Assembly: GCA_049366815.1 (NCBI GenBank)
Contig: JBMNCO010000218.1
Location: 28,781-92,780 of the forward strand
From: CAYNYM01 sp049366815
GTDB taxonomy: Bacteria > Desulfobacterota > DSM-4660 > Desulfatiglandales > HGW-15
DNA length: 64,000 bases
Direction: 5' to 3'
Part shown: piece after piece, positions 50,989 through 60,037 of the stretch
Position numbering within the stretch: the stretch's first letter is position 1
Layout of the letters: each line of letters starts with the position of its first letter
Notes under the pieces: model-generated
Databases searched by the model: none
The model's input: the letters and a program-made list of their open reading frames with translations, nothing else
What the model was told of the DNA's origin: nothing
Translations under genes and position numbers: made by a program

Positions 50989-52056
50989 ATGAAGATAGGT
51001 TTGATGGGTCTTCAGAATTCTGGAAAAACAACAATCTTCAATGCCTTGACCCGATCAGAGGCCGAGGTGACGTCTTATGCCAGTGCCAAGACCGAGCCCA
51101 ACCTGGCCATAGTCTCCGTACGGGATGATCGCATCGTCCGCCTTTCCGAACTCTATAAGCCAAAAAGGACGGTCTTCGCAACCCTCGAATTGATGGATTT
51201 TGTCGGGCTTGCAGAAGGCGCCGCAAAGGAGGATCTCTTTTCCGGTTCAGCAATGGGCCAGATCAGGAATACAGACGCCCTGGCCCTCGTCGTTCGGAAT
51301 TTTCCTGACGAACTCGGCGGAGAGCCAAGCCCCCTGGAGGACATCAGAAAGGTCAATGAAGAGCTGATTCTTTCCGATTTGATGATCGTGGAAAACCGAT
51401 TGGAAAGGATCGCCCATCAGTATCAACGGGGACAGAAGACCGATATTCTTCAAAAGGAGGAGAAGACTCTCCGGGAAATCCTGGAACACTTGAACAACGA
51501 TCAATCAATCCGAACCCTTGAACTGGATCAGGAGCAGGAAAAGGCGATCCGGGGTTTTCAATTCCTCACCCAGAAACCCTTTATGGTTGTGCTCAACTCG
51601 GAAGAGACGAATTTCGGGAAGAATGGGGGTCTTCTAAAGGAGATTGAAAGGTCCTTCAGGGTCCTTGAATTTGCAGGGAAGTTCGAGATGGAACTGTCCC
51701 GGCTGGATGAGGATGAGGCGCGACTCTTTATGGAAGACATGGGTATAGATGCCTCGGCAAGGGACAGACTGAGCCGGCTGGCCTATGAGGTATTGGGCTA
51801 TATCAGCTTTTTTACAGTGGGTTCCGACGAAGTGCGGGCATGGAATGTCCGCAGAGGGCAGAGCGCAGTGGAAGCGGCAGGGGTCATCCATTCCGATCTG
51901 GCACGGGGATTTATCCGCGCGGAGTGTTTTGCCTACGATGACTTGATGGCCTGCGGTTCCGAAAAGGGCGTGCGGGAAAGCGGCCTCCTCCGGCTGGAGG
52001 GAAAGCATTACACCGTCCAGGACGGTCAGATCCTCAATATCCGGTTCAATGTCTAG
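50989..52056 (+). CDS. YchF-type P-loop NTPase with TGS/DUF933 domain (divergent paralogue)
   Basis: 355 residues. Walker A is GLQNSGKTT in place of the usual GLPNVGKST, and the usual base-specificity region reads VVLNSEETN. The coiled-coil helical domain follows (~115-190), and the C-terminal TGS-like domain is clear (RAECFAYDDLMA, then EGKHYTVQDGQILNIRFNV). YchF proteins prefer ATP and interact with ribosomes and stress pathways. Unusual P-loop residues suggest a paralogue, not the housekeeping ychF, so I leave the symbol blank. Confidence 0.83.
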   Translation: MKIGLMGLQNSGKTTIFNALTRSEAEVTSYASAKTEPNLAIVSVRDDRIVRLSELYKPKRTVFATLELMDFVGLAEGAAKEDLFSGSAMGQIRNTDALALVVRNFPDELGGEPSPLEDIRKVNEELILSDLMIVENRLERIAHQYQRGQKTDILQKEEKTLREILEHLNNDQSIRTLELDQEQEKAIRGFQFLTQKPFMVVLNSEETNFGKNGGLLKEIERSFRVLEFAGKFEMELSRLDEDEARLFMEDMGIDASARDRLSRLAYEVLGYISFFTVGSDEVRAWNVRRGQSAVEAAGVIHSDLARGFIRAECFAYDDLMACGSEKGVRESGLLRLEGKHYTVQDGQILNIRFNV

Positions 52057-52073
52057 CCCTGCTTGGTCGTTTA

Positions 52074-52805
52074 TCAAAAAGGGAGGCCCTGCTGAGACCC
52101 GACCAGCCTTTTGATATTTTCTGAGAGGATGTGTTCCTTCTCCCTGTCTCCTATGTGCAAGGACATGACCTTCCTCAGTTCGCTCTGCATCCTCCCAAAT
52201 GGAACATCCGACCCAAAGAGGACCCGTTCCGATCCTATCCCGTTGACAAACTCTGCTATGGTTCCCTGGTCGGCCAGGGCCGTGTCAAAATAGATGTTTT
52301 CCCGACTTCTGAAAGCCTTTAAAAAGTCCATGGGATTTCCCCCAAGCAGTCCCAAATGGGGGATAATGATCTTTAGTGTTTTTGTCAGACTTGATAGGAC
52401 TTCTGTGAAGGCGAGTTCCTCTTCCACAATAATCGGAAGGTCGATGGCCTCGGATGCCTCGATGAATTTCGGGAGATCCGGATCCTTCAGAACGTCATAG
52501 TTGGACGCCACGTCCTGAATCCCTCTGGTCCAGTGCCATTTGCCCCCGAAGAATCCTCTTTGCCTGGGGATCGCCCGAAGATCATCGGGGATGTAGTAGT
52601 AAGGGATAAAACGATTGATCCGTTTACACTCGGCCAAAACGTCCTGGTTGATAGATTCGTCCGCCAGGGCCTGGGAGGGAAATGGAAAAATCACAATCCT
52701 GTCCACACCGCTTGTCTCAGCCTGATGAAGAAGTTCTTGCGTGGTTACCTCAATGCCCATTGTAATGGAAGGCCCCCAATGGGTGTGGGAGTCGACGATT
52801 TCCAT
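52074..52805 (-). CDS. Amidohydrolase-2 family metal-dependent hydrolase
   Basis: 243 residues from ATG 52805, with GAGGGG upstream; the frame is open to 52871. The start MEIVDSHTHWGP has the HxH metal motif. Further family residues are IPHLGLLGG (third His) and GSERVLFGSDVPFG (catalytic Asp region). Related enzymes hydrolyse or decarboxylate cyclic or aromatic substrates, but the substrate cannot be deduced. It faces the YchF-type gene tail to tail, 17 bases apart. Confidence 0.85.
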   Translation of the reverse strand: MEIVDSHTHWGPSITMGIEVTTQELLHQAETSGVDRIVIFPFPSQALADESINQDVLAECKRINRFIPYYYIPDDLRAIPRQRGFFGGKWHWTRGIQDVASNYDVLKDPDLPKFIEASEAIDLPIIVEEELAFTEVLSSLTKTLKIIIPHLGLLGGNPMDFLKAFRSRENIYFDTALADQGTIAEFVNGIGSERVLFGSDVPFGRMQSELRKVMSLHIGDREKEHILSENIKRLVGSQQGLPF

Positions 52806-53015
52806 GGTTCGCCCCTCTGCCTCAGTAAGTTTCGGCCTGGATTTTGCATTTTCTATAGCATGTCTTAACATGATGGAGGGTCAGGGTTTTTTTGTCAACG
52901 TAAGGTTCGAGCCCTTGAATGCTCATCAAGGCGCAATCTGCAGCCGATAGTGCTCGTGTCATGAAATGCTAAATCTTGCGGGAGTCGACGAAAGGTTTTT
53001 AGGAGGAATTTTTCG

Positions 53016-53936
53016 ATGATTGAAGACAGGGTCTTTTACGAGAGTCTCCTGGACAACCTCTATGACGCCGTCTATTACGTGGACCGGGACCGGAGAATCA
53101 CCTACTGGAACAGAAGTGCGGAGGGCCTGACAGGGTACAGGCGGTCGGAGGTGCTCGGAAGGTTTTGCCAGGACAATATTCTCAGGCACATCAACGAAGA
53201 AGGTGAAAGCCTCTGCGAGGGACAATGCCCCCTGGCGAAAACCCTGAGGGACGGACAGGCACGGGAAATGGGCGTGTACCTCCATCACAAGGACGGCCAT
53301 CGTGTCCCCGTCTCCTTGCGTATCGCCCCCATTCGCGACACCGAAAATGCCATCATCGGGGCCGTGGAGGTATTCAGTGACAACAGCCTCGGAAAGGCCC
53401 TGGAGCGTCGCGTGGAACAACTACAGAAGGTGGCTTTGCTGGATCCGCTGACCAGCCTGGGCAACAGGCGGTATGTGGAGATGAACCTGCGGACAAAGCT
53501 CGACGAAATGCGCAGATATCACATGCCGTTTGGGGTCCTCTTCATGGACATTGATCGGTTCAAGAAGATTAACGACACCTACGGCCACGATATCGGGGAC
53601 GAAGTCCTGACCATGATCGGGCGAACGCTTTCCGGCAATCTCAGACCATCCGATTTGCTGGGACGGTGGGGGGGTGAGGAATTTGTGGCCATTGTCGCCA
53701 ATATCAGTAAAAACGAACTGAAATATATCGCGAACAGATGCCGTGTTCTCGTGGAACAGTCCAGCCTTTCCGTGAAAGGTGAAAGGCTTCGGGCGACGAT
53801 TTCCATCGGCGTCACCCTCTGCCGACCCGACGACACTCTGGACTCGCTGATGAGAAGAGCGGATCATCTGATGTATCAAAGCAAGGCATCCGGCCGAAAT
53901 CGGGTGACCTTCGACGAGACAACGCACACCCCGTAG
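53016..53936 (+). CDS. PAS-GGDEF diguanylate cyclase
   Basis: 306 residues. The PAS domain (~5-125, with YYVDRDRRITYWNRSAEGLT) carries a Cys pair CEGQC that could bind a metal or sense redox. The GGDEF domain (~150-300) has the active site GGEEF (219-223) and an intact inhibitory site RPSD (210-213) five residues before it, so feedback by c-di-GMP is expected. It makes c-di-GMP, the ligand of PilZ proteins such as that at 45415. TAGGAGGAATTTTTCG precedes the start. No operon partner. Confidence 0.92.
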   Translation: MIEDRVFYESLLDNLYDAVYYVDRDRRITYWNRSAEGLTGYRRSEVLGRFCQDNILRHINEEGESLCEGQCPLAKTLRDGQAREMGVYLHHKDGHRVPVSLRIAPIRDTENAIIGAVEVFSDNSLGKALERRVEQLQKVALLDPLTSLGNRRYVEMNLRTKLDEMRRYHMPFGVLFMDIDRFKKINDTYGHDIGDEVLTMIGRTLSGNLRPSDLLGRWGGEEFVAIVANISKNELKYIANRCRVLVEQSSLSVKGERLRATISIGVTLCRPDDTLDSLMRRADHLMYQSKASGRNRVTFDETTHTP

Positions 53937-54134
53937 GGCCTCCGATTTTACCGCCTCACGACGGCCGACCCATTCAGGTCAAAAGGTCTCAGGGGGTCCT
54001 TGCGGCCGGGGAGAAGAGATAAATGCGGTGTGATTGAGATCCCGCATGTCATCAAGCCGTGACCGGATGGCCTGAGCGTATACCCGCCCCATACCCCCTT
54101 CCTGATGAGAGTGGTTCCCCCTTTTTCCCCAAGC

Positions 54135-55412
54135 TCAGGGCATCAACCAGCGAGGAAGGACCAGTGAAATGGCCGGTACATAGGTGATAATCATGAGGCA
54201 AAAGAGGAGAAGAAGGAGAAAGGGCATCACGCTTTTCGCCACATCCGTAAGGCTTTTCCCGGTGATTCCCATGGCCACGAAGAGATTGAGACCAAAGGGA
54301 AAGGTGAGAAACCCGAGTTCCACATTGACGATCATCATGATTCCGAAGTGAACCAGATCGATATTGAACTGCTGGAGCGTCACCAACAGGATGGGGGACA
54401 GGACCAGGATCGCCGAGACGATGTCCATAAGGCAGCCGATGATGAGGAGCAGGATATTGATACAGAAGAGGAACAGGTACTTGTTGCCCACATGGGCGAC
54501 AATGAATTCCGCGGCCCTTACCGGGAGTTGCTCGCGAGTCAGCAGCCAGATAAATGTCATGGCGCATGCGATGATAAAGAGCAGGGAGGCGGAGAGCACC
54601 GTCCCTTCCCGGAGGACCTTGTGGAACTTGGCCAAGGTCAGTCCCTTGTAAATAAAGACCTCTACGAATACGGCGTAGACCACACTGACGGCGGCCGCCT
54701 CCGTCGGTGTGAAGACGCCGGTGTAGATACCGCCCAGAACGATCACAGGCATGGCCAGGCCCCAGGAGGCCTTCCTGACGATATGTACCCCTTCACGAAA
54801 AGAGACCCGCTGGGGTGTCTTCCAGTTGTACTTTCGGGCGAGAATATAGGAATAGAGGAAGAGAACACCCCCAATAAGGAGGCCGGGAAGAAAGCCGGCC
54901 ATAAAGACACGGCCTACGGATTCGTTCATCACCAGACAATAGAGGACCATGGGAATGGAGGGCGGGATCAGGATCCCCAGGGAGCCCGCACTGGTGAGAA
55001 GCCCCATGGAAAAACGCTCACCGTAGCCGCTCTTGACCAGGGCGGGGATCATGATGGCGCCGATGGCGATCACCGTCGCCGGACTGGAGCCGGATATGGC
55101 GGCAAAAAAGATGCAGCCGAGGATGGAGGCAAGGGCGAGCCCCCCTCTGAAGCGTCCGACCAGGAGGTTCATCACCTTGATGAGGTGGGTGGAAATGGAG
55201 CCCTCGGCCATGATGCTCCCGGCCAGGATGAAAAAGGGAATGGCCAGCAGCATAAAATTGTCCATGCCGTTGAAGAGTTGCTGGACAATGGCCTGAAGCG
55301 GAATGCCGAGGTGAAAATGGAGGGTTGCCCCTGTCACGGTGAGAAGCACGATGGCGATCGGGGTCGAGAGGACAAGAAGAATACCGAAGAATATGCACAT
55401 GAATGCGATCAT
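54135..55412 (-). CDS. dctM: TRAP transporter large permease DctM
   Basis: 425 residues, 11-12 membrane segments. Family signatures include LLAIPFFILAGSIMAEG, GRFRGGLALASILGCIFFAAISGSSPATV and GLLTSAGSLGILIPPSIPMV. DctM forms the Na+-driven import channel with DctQ. It is the last gene of the dctP-dctQ-dctM operon, with dctQ ending ten bases upstream of it. The binding protein determines the substrate. Confidence 0.95.
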   Translation of the reverse strand: MIAFMCIFFGILLVLSTPIAIVLLTVTGATLHFHLGIPLQAIVQQLFNGMDNFMLLAIPFFILAGSIMAEGSISTHLIKVMNLLVGRFRGGLALASILGCIFFAAISGSSPATVIAIGAIMIPALVKSGYGERFSMGLLTSAGSLGILIPPSIPMVLYCLVMNESVGRVFMAGFLPGLLIGGVLFLYSYILARKYNWKTPQRVSFREGVHIVRKASWGLAMPVIVLGGIYTGVFTPTEAAAVSVVYAVFVEVFIYKGLTLAKFHKVLREGTVLSASLLFIIACAMTFIWLLTREQLPVRAAEFIVAHVGNKYLFLFCINILLLIIGCLMDIVSAILVLSPILLVTLQQFNIDLVHFGIMMIVNVELGFLTFPFGLNLFVAMGITGKSLTDVAKSVMPFLLLLLFCLMIITYVPAISLVLPRWLMP

Positions 55413-55422
55413 TATTATTCCT

Positions 55423-55917
55423 TCACCGGATGAAAGGCTCCCTGAGGACTATGGCCCGGGCATGCCTGATCGACTGCATGAGAAAACGAAACGAAATGAC
55501 CACGGAGAAGAGGCCTATGGGCAGATAGGGGATCCACATGGGCACCTGGGTCGCGGGTGTGAGGACGCCGAATCTCATGAGTTTTCCAATCTGGATCCAG
55601 GCAAAATAGCAGGCCACGGCCATGATGATGCAGGAGATGAGGTTGGCGATAACCTTGAGAAGGTGGGCCAGGGGGGCCGGCGCATATTGGGTGAGTGCCT
55701 CCATGCTGAAGTGGGTGCCGTATTTCACCCCGAGACCGGCGCCCATAAAGGTGATGAGTACGGTAAGATAGCGTGCCCATTCGTCGAACCAGTCGTAGGC
55801 CACACCGAAGACATAGCGCATGATGACCTGAAAGGTGGCCCCGAAGGCGAGAACCAGAAGTACATAGCCCACGCCGAGTTCTTCGATATTGGTGATGATA
55901 AGCCGGATGTTTTTCAT
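55423..55917 (-). CDS. dctQ: TRAP transporter small permease DctQ
   Basis: 164 residues from ATG 55917, directly after GGAGGAGCGA; the open frame extends to 55953 but lacks a ribosome site. Four membrane segments, with the family pattern VIMRYVFGVAYDWFDEWARY, and FMGAGLGVKYGTHFSMEAL. DctQ is the small subunit paired with DctM. Between it and dctP there is a stem-loop. Confidence 0.92.
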   Translation of the reverse strand: MKNIRLIITNIEELGVGYVLLVLAFGATFQVIMRYVFGVAYDWFDEWARYLTVLITFMGAGLGVKYGTHFSMEALTQYAPAPLAHLLKVIANLISCIIMAVACYFAWIQIGKLMRFGVLTPATQVPMWIPYLPIGLFSVVISFRFLMQSIRHARAIVLREPFIR

Positions 55918-55959
55918 TCGCTCCTCCGCAGGTTCACTGTGAGGAAGGTCCATACATAA

Positions 55960-55990
55960 TTCGGGGAGGAGGCGCCGCCCCCTCCCCGAA
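55960..55990 (-). promoter_or_regulatory. Stem-loop between dctP and dctQ
   Basis: TTCGGGGAGG and CCTCCCCGAA pair perfectly around an 11-base loop. It lies 22 bases after the dctP stop. No T-run follows, so it probably protects the dctP 3' end and reduces readthrough, giving an excess of the binding protein over the permeases. Confidence 0.75.
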
Positions 55991-56011
55991 GGAGAGTCAA
56001 AGGCCTTTTGT

Positions 56012-57049
56012 CTATTGGTTGTAGTGAGAAATTTTATCTTGAATCATTTGATAGTAAGTCTTTCCCGCATATTTCCCGTATTCGGCTTTGTTGGGTATCT
56101 TTCCCGCCTTTTCCTCATATTTCTTGTGGACGGGTGTCATGCGATCCATGAAGGCCTTTCTTTCTTCCTTGGTCAGACGCACGATCTTAAGGCCCTTGGC
56201 CTCCACCTCTGAAATCAATTGTTCCCTCAGATTCCTGCATTCGTCACGATTGATCTGAATACTCATCTCGGCCGCGTCGCGGAAGATCTTTCGCTGTTCG
56301 GGTGTGAGTCTCTCCCAGAGATCGATGTTGACCGTGATGATGCACTCGGTAAGGATGTGGTTGGTCAGGGTTGCATAAGGGCAGACCTCTGTGAACTTCA
56401 TCAGGATGGAGGTCATGATAGGGTTGTCCTGGGCATCGATCACGCCCTGCTGAAGGGCGTTGTAGACCTCGGGAAAGGGCATGGGAACGGGGTTCGTCCC
56501 CAGTTCTCTGAAGGCATCCAGATAAACCGGGCTTTCCATGACGCGGATCTTCAGGCCCTTCATATCATCGGGTGTCCTGATTTCCTTCTTGATGTTTGTG
56601 ATATCCCTCATGTCGTTTTCGGTATAACCAATGGCGATCATGCCCTTTCGGGGAAAGAGATCGAAAAAGATTTTCTGGAATTCGGGATCGTTGGTGACCT
56701 TGTAGCCCACTTCTCTGCTGGGCCAGAGAAAACAGAGGTCAAAGAGGGCGACCTCGGGTACGAAGTTGGAGAGCACGGCCGTGGTGGAGGAACACATGTC
56801 GAGGGTGCCGCCCTGGACCTGTTCGACCATGGAGCGCTCGCCGCCGAGCTGGCCCATGGGGAAGACGTCGATTTGGATCTCGCCGTCGGTCTTTTCCTTG
56901 ACATAGTCCGCAAAGGCAAGAGATCCGATGTGCTGCCCGTGCTTCGGTGGGGCCACATGGCCGTACTTCAGGACCATTTTTGCTGAGGCGCCACCGGTCA
57001 GGGAAAGGGCGAACAGGCAGCCCAGCAGAATCACAAAAACTTTCTTCAT
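56012..57049 (-). CDS. dctP: TRAP transporter substrate-binding protein DctP
   Basis: 345 residues from ATG 57049, seven bases after GAGGAGG; an ATG at 57064 is less well placed. A signal peptide ends at ~24 (LTGGASAKM). Family features include LKYGHVAPPKHGQHIGSLAF, DVFPMGQLGGERSMVEQV, IRVMESPVYLDAFRELGTNP, and PFPEVYNALQQGVIDAQDN (with the ligand-binding Arg of RVMES). DctP binds an organic acid in the periplasm. The substrate cannot be read from sequence. Confidence 0.94.
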   Translation of the reverse strand: MKKVFVILLGCLFALSLTGGASAKMVLKYGHVAPPKHGQHIGSLAFADYVKEKTDGEIQIDVFPMGQLGGERSMVEQVQGGTLDMCSSTTAVLSNFVPEVALFDLCFLWPSREVGYKVTNDPEFQKIFFDLFPRKGMIAIGYTENDMRDITNIKKEIRTPDDMKGLKIRVMESPVYLDAFRELGTNPVPMPFPEVYNALQQGVIDAQDNPIMTSILMKFTEVCPYATLTNHILTECIITVNIDLWERLTPEQRKIFRDAAEMSIQINRDECRNLREQLISEVEAKGLKIVRLTKEERKAFMDRMTPVHKKYEEKAGKIPNKAEYGKYAGKTYYQMIQDKISHYNQ

Positions 57050-57239
57050 TCTAATCCTCCTCATTTGTTGTTTTTTGATGGTTTTGCATCTAAATAATAA
57101 AAAATCCCCGCAATGTCACCCAAAAAAGGAGCCGGGCTGATCTCCACGGAGTTTTTGCCTGCTGCAAAGCAAATAGCTTGCAACATTCAAGAAAATCCGG
57201 TAAACACCAGTGGACGATTATCTGGGAATGGAGGGTGAT

Positions 57240-57746
57240 ATGAAGGTACTGGTGACATATTATTCGGAAACAGGCAACACGGAAAAACTGGCTCAAGCCG
57301 TTTACGAAGGTGTGGGACGAGAAGACAAGACGATTTTGCCGATCGATGAAGTCGTAGATCTGGGGCCCTACGACGTCGTTTTTTGTGGTTTTCCTGTCCA
57401 CTCCAGCACGGTTCCAGGCAAGGTCCAGCCGTTCTTGAAGAATTTTCCGGAAGGCAAAAAGTTGGCCATTTTCGCAACCCACGGCTCGCTCCGGGGTGGT
57501 CAACTGGCCGTTACGGCCTTTGATTATGCCGGGACGCTGGTGAAAAAAGCCAGGTTGCTCGGGATTTTCGGTTGCCGCGGTAAGGTCAAGCCGAGTCTCC
57601 TTGATGCGCTCATGAATAGGTCGGAACACAAGGCCTGGGCACAGGAGGCCCAGAGCAGCGCGACGAGACACCCGGATGACGCGGATTTAGAAGACGGCAG
57701 GGCGTTCGCCCAAAAGATGATGGACAAGGCCCATTCCATCCGGTAA
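57240..57746 (+). CDS. Flavodoxin family protein
   Basis: 168 residues from ATG 57240, after GGAGGGTGAT; the open frame extends to 57210. The FMN phosphate loop is YYSETGNTEKLA (TGNT core), and the flavin-ring region is GFPVHSSTVPGKVQPF, then ATHGSLRGGQ. It is an FMN electron carrier. Divergent from dctP and convergent with the ABC operon, with no clear partner in the window. Confidence 0.88.
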   Translation: MKVLVTYYSETGNTEKLAQAVYEGVGREDKTILPIDEVVDLGPYDVVFCGFPVHSSTVPGKVQPFLKNFPEGKKLAIFATHGSLRGGQLAVTAFDYAGTLVKKARLLGIFGCRGKVKPSLLDALMNRSEHKAWAQEAQSSATRHPDDADLEDGRAFAQKMMDKAHSIR

Positions 57747-57764
57747 AGGTTCAGAACCTCCCTG

Positions 57765-58895
57765 TCATTTCAGCGTCTTCTTGAACCTCATCGAGGCCAG
57801 AAGAACAAAGAGGACTGCCAGTATCGTCTGCCCGAGCATAGAGGGCCAGAGGACGTCGGCCCCCACGCCCTTCAGTGCAAGACCCCTCAGGATTTCGATA
57901 TACCACCGCATGGGATTGAGAAAGGTGGCGTACTGAACCGTGAGGGGCATGTTTCGGATGGGAAAGATAAATCCGCTCAGGAGCACAAAGGGCATGACGA
58001 TGAAGAAGGCCGTGAGCAGGGCCTGTTGCTGGGTCCCGGCGCTGACGCTGATCAGGAGTGCAAGACCGACATTTCCCACAAGATAAACGCCTGTCATGAG
58101 ATAGAGGAGGGGCCAGCTCCCCTTTACCGCAATACCGAAGACCAGCAGGGCAAGGACGAACATGGCCGTCATGACAATAAATCCCGTGATCAAATAGGGG
58201 ATGGTCTTGCCCAGTATAAATTCCAGTCTGGTCATGGGAGTCACCATGATCTGCTCGATGGTGCCGATCTCCTTTTCGCGAACGACCGCAATGCTCGTCA
58301 GGAACAGGCTGACCACAAGAAGCATGACGGCGATCAGGGCAGGCACGTAGTAGAAGCGGCTCTCCAGATTTGCGTTGAACCAGGCACGGGTCTCGATCTG
58401 GATCGCGGCCTGCTCCCCGCCCGGTCCGTGAAGTGTCCTGATCCTGCCTCTGAGTTTGTAATCCGCATAGGCGTTGACGATCTGTTCGGCGTAACCGAAA
58501 ACGATAGAAGTTGTGTTGCTGTCCGTCGCGTCTGCAAGGACCTGTATCTTTGATGTGCGACCTGCCGAAAGATCCTTTTCAAATCCAATGGGGATGTGTA
58601 ATACGACCCGGACCGTCCCGCGGTCGAGCCACCGAACCACATCGGCCTGGGAATCGCCTGTCTCAACGATCTCAAAATATCCGCTCGACGTGAAATCTCC
58701 AAGCAATTCGCGTGAAGACGGCGTGTTGTCAAAGTCCAGGACAGCGGTCTTGATGTCCGTCACGTCCGTTGTCAGGGCGAAGGCCAGGATCATCATCTGG
58801 GCCACCGGTACGACGAAGATCACGATCCTCATCCTGGGGTCCCGGAACATCTGCAAGAATTCTTTGATCAGCATTTGTCTCAGGCGGTTGAACAT
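57765..58895 (-). CDS. ybhR: ABC-2 transporter permease, YbhR type
   Basis: 376 residues. An N-terminal membrane segment (MRIVIFVVPVAQMMILAFAL), a large periplasmic loop (~50-190), and five further segments in the C-terminal half with ABC-2 motifs (EKEIGTIEQIMVTPMTRLEF). It is the last gene of the cecR-ybhG-ybhF-ybhS-ybhR array. The complex should export drugs or lipids. Confidence 0.9.
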   Translation of the reverse strand: MFNRLRQMLIKEFLQMFRDPRMRIVIFVVPVAQMMILAFALTTDVTDIKTAVLDFDNTPSSRELLGDFTSSGYFEIVETGDSQADVVRWLDRGTVRVVLHIPIGFEKDLSAGRTSKIQVLADATDSNTTSIVFGYAEQIVNAYADYKLRGRIRTLHGPGGEQAAIQIETRAWFNANLESRFYYVPALIAVMLLVVSLFLTSIAVVREKEIGTIEQIMVTPMTRLEFILGKTIPYLITGFIVMTAMFVLALLVFGIAVKGSWPLLYLMTGVYLVGNVGLALLISVSAGTQQQALLTAFFIVMPFVLLSGFIFPIRNMPLTVQYATFLNPMRWYIEILRGLALKGVGADVLWPSMLGQTILAVLFVLLASMRFKKTLK

Positions 58896-58897
58896 GG

Positions 58898-60037
58898 TTA
58901 CTCCAGTTCCAATCTCATGCCCTTATTGGCGATTGCCACCATGAGCAGGGCGTAGAGTGTGAGGAGGAGGGCGTTCAGCCAGAGAATTTCCAGCCCGATA
59001 CCCTTCAGATAGATCCCACGCAGAAGGGCGATGAAGTATCGGGCCGGAACGAGGTAGGTTATGCCCTGGATGGGCCATGGCATGTTCTCGATGGCGAAGA
59101 CAAAACCGCTCAGGAGCATGGTCGGCAGAAACCCGGCAAGAAGGGCGATCTGGTTGGCAATCACCTGTTTTTTCAGATTGATGCTGAGCATCATCCCGAA
59201 GAAGAGGGCACCGGTGAGGAAGATGGTCGCTACGAGAAAGACAAGAGCGGTGCTCCCCCTTAAGGGGACGCCGAAGAGCCACCGGCCCAGGATAACGGCC
59301 GCTGTAACATCCGCCAGGCCGATTACAAAGTAGGGGGCGATCTTCCCGAAAACGAGTTCGGGTCCCCGGATGGGCGTACTGATCAATTGCTCCATGGTGC
59401 CCGTCTCCCATTCCCTGGCCACCGTAACGCTCGTGAGCATGGCGGCGATGACGATCATGACGATGGCGATAATCCCCGGGATGATGACATTTTGGCTTCT
59501 CAGATCCGGGTTGTACCATGCCCTTGGAACCATTTCCACGGGTGCGGCCGTGTCCGCCCCGCCCATGAGACGGATCCGGTCGGCGATGATCATCCGGGAG
59601 TAAATCATGCCGAGCCCCCTGACATAGCCCAGGGCGAGGCGGGCCGTATTGGCGTCGCTGCCGTCTCCGATCACCTGGACCCTGGCCTCCCGGTTCGCCA
59701 GGATCAGCTTGGCAAAATCAAAGGGGATGACCAGGGCGACCATGGCGCGGCCCGTTTCCAGGTCCCTCCGGATGTCCCTGTAGTTGTCGTGGTCGTCAAT
59801 AATTGAAAAATAGGGAGAACCGTCAAAGAGGCTCACCAATTCCCTGCTCGCAGGTGTTCGGGACTGATCCCAGACCACCGTGGGCACGTTTTTCAGGTCC
59901 AGGTTGAGGGCGTAGCCGAAAAGGAGTATCAGAAGCATGGGAATGGCGAGGGCGAGGAACAGGCTGCGCCAGTCCCTGAGGACATGGATGAATTCCTTTA
60001 GGGCTATGGCCTTCAACCTTCTCGGGCTCATCTTCAT
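58898..60037 (-). CDS. ybhS: ABC-2 transporter permease, YbhS type
   Basis: 379 residues, the same layout as YbhR: membrane segment (FLALAIPMLLILLFGYALNL), large periplasmic loop, then five segments with EWETGTMEQLISTPIRGPEL. The two permeases form the heterodimeric channel with YbhF. The stop is two bases before ybhR, and the start overlaps ybhF by four bases. Confidence 0.9.
   Translation of the reverse strand: MKMSPRRLKAIALKEFIHVLRDWRSLFLALAIPMLLILLFGYALNLDLKNVPTVVWDQSRTPASRELVSLFDGSPYFSIIDDHDNYRDIRRDLETGRAMVALVIPFDFAKLILANREARVQVIGDGSDANTARLALGYVRGLGMIYSRMIIADRIRLMGGADTAAPVEMVPRAWYNPDLRSQNVIIPGIIAIVMIVIAAMLTSVTVAREWETGTMEQLISTPIRGPELVFGKIAPYFVIGLADVTAAVILGRWLFGVPLRGSTALVFLVATIFLTGALFFGMMLSINLKKQVIANQIALLAGFLPTMLLSGFVFAIENMPWPIQGITYLVPARYFIALLRGIYLKGIGLEILWLNALLLTLYALLMVAIANKGMRLELE

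Noticed and set aside
54348..55433. 361-codon plus-strand frame
   Set aside because: Antisense shadow of dctM; composition is charged and without family features.
57050..57239. Promoter for dctP at TTGGGT-N18-TATTAT (minus strand)
   Set aside because: Too weak a match and a long spacer to list as a feature.
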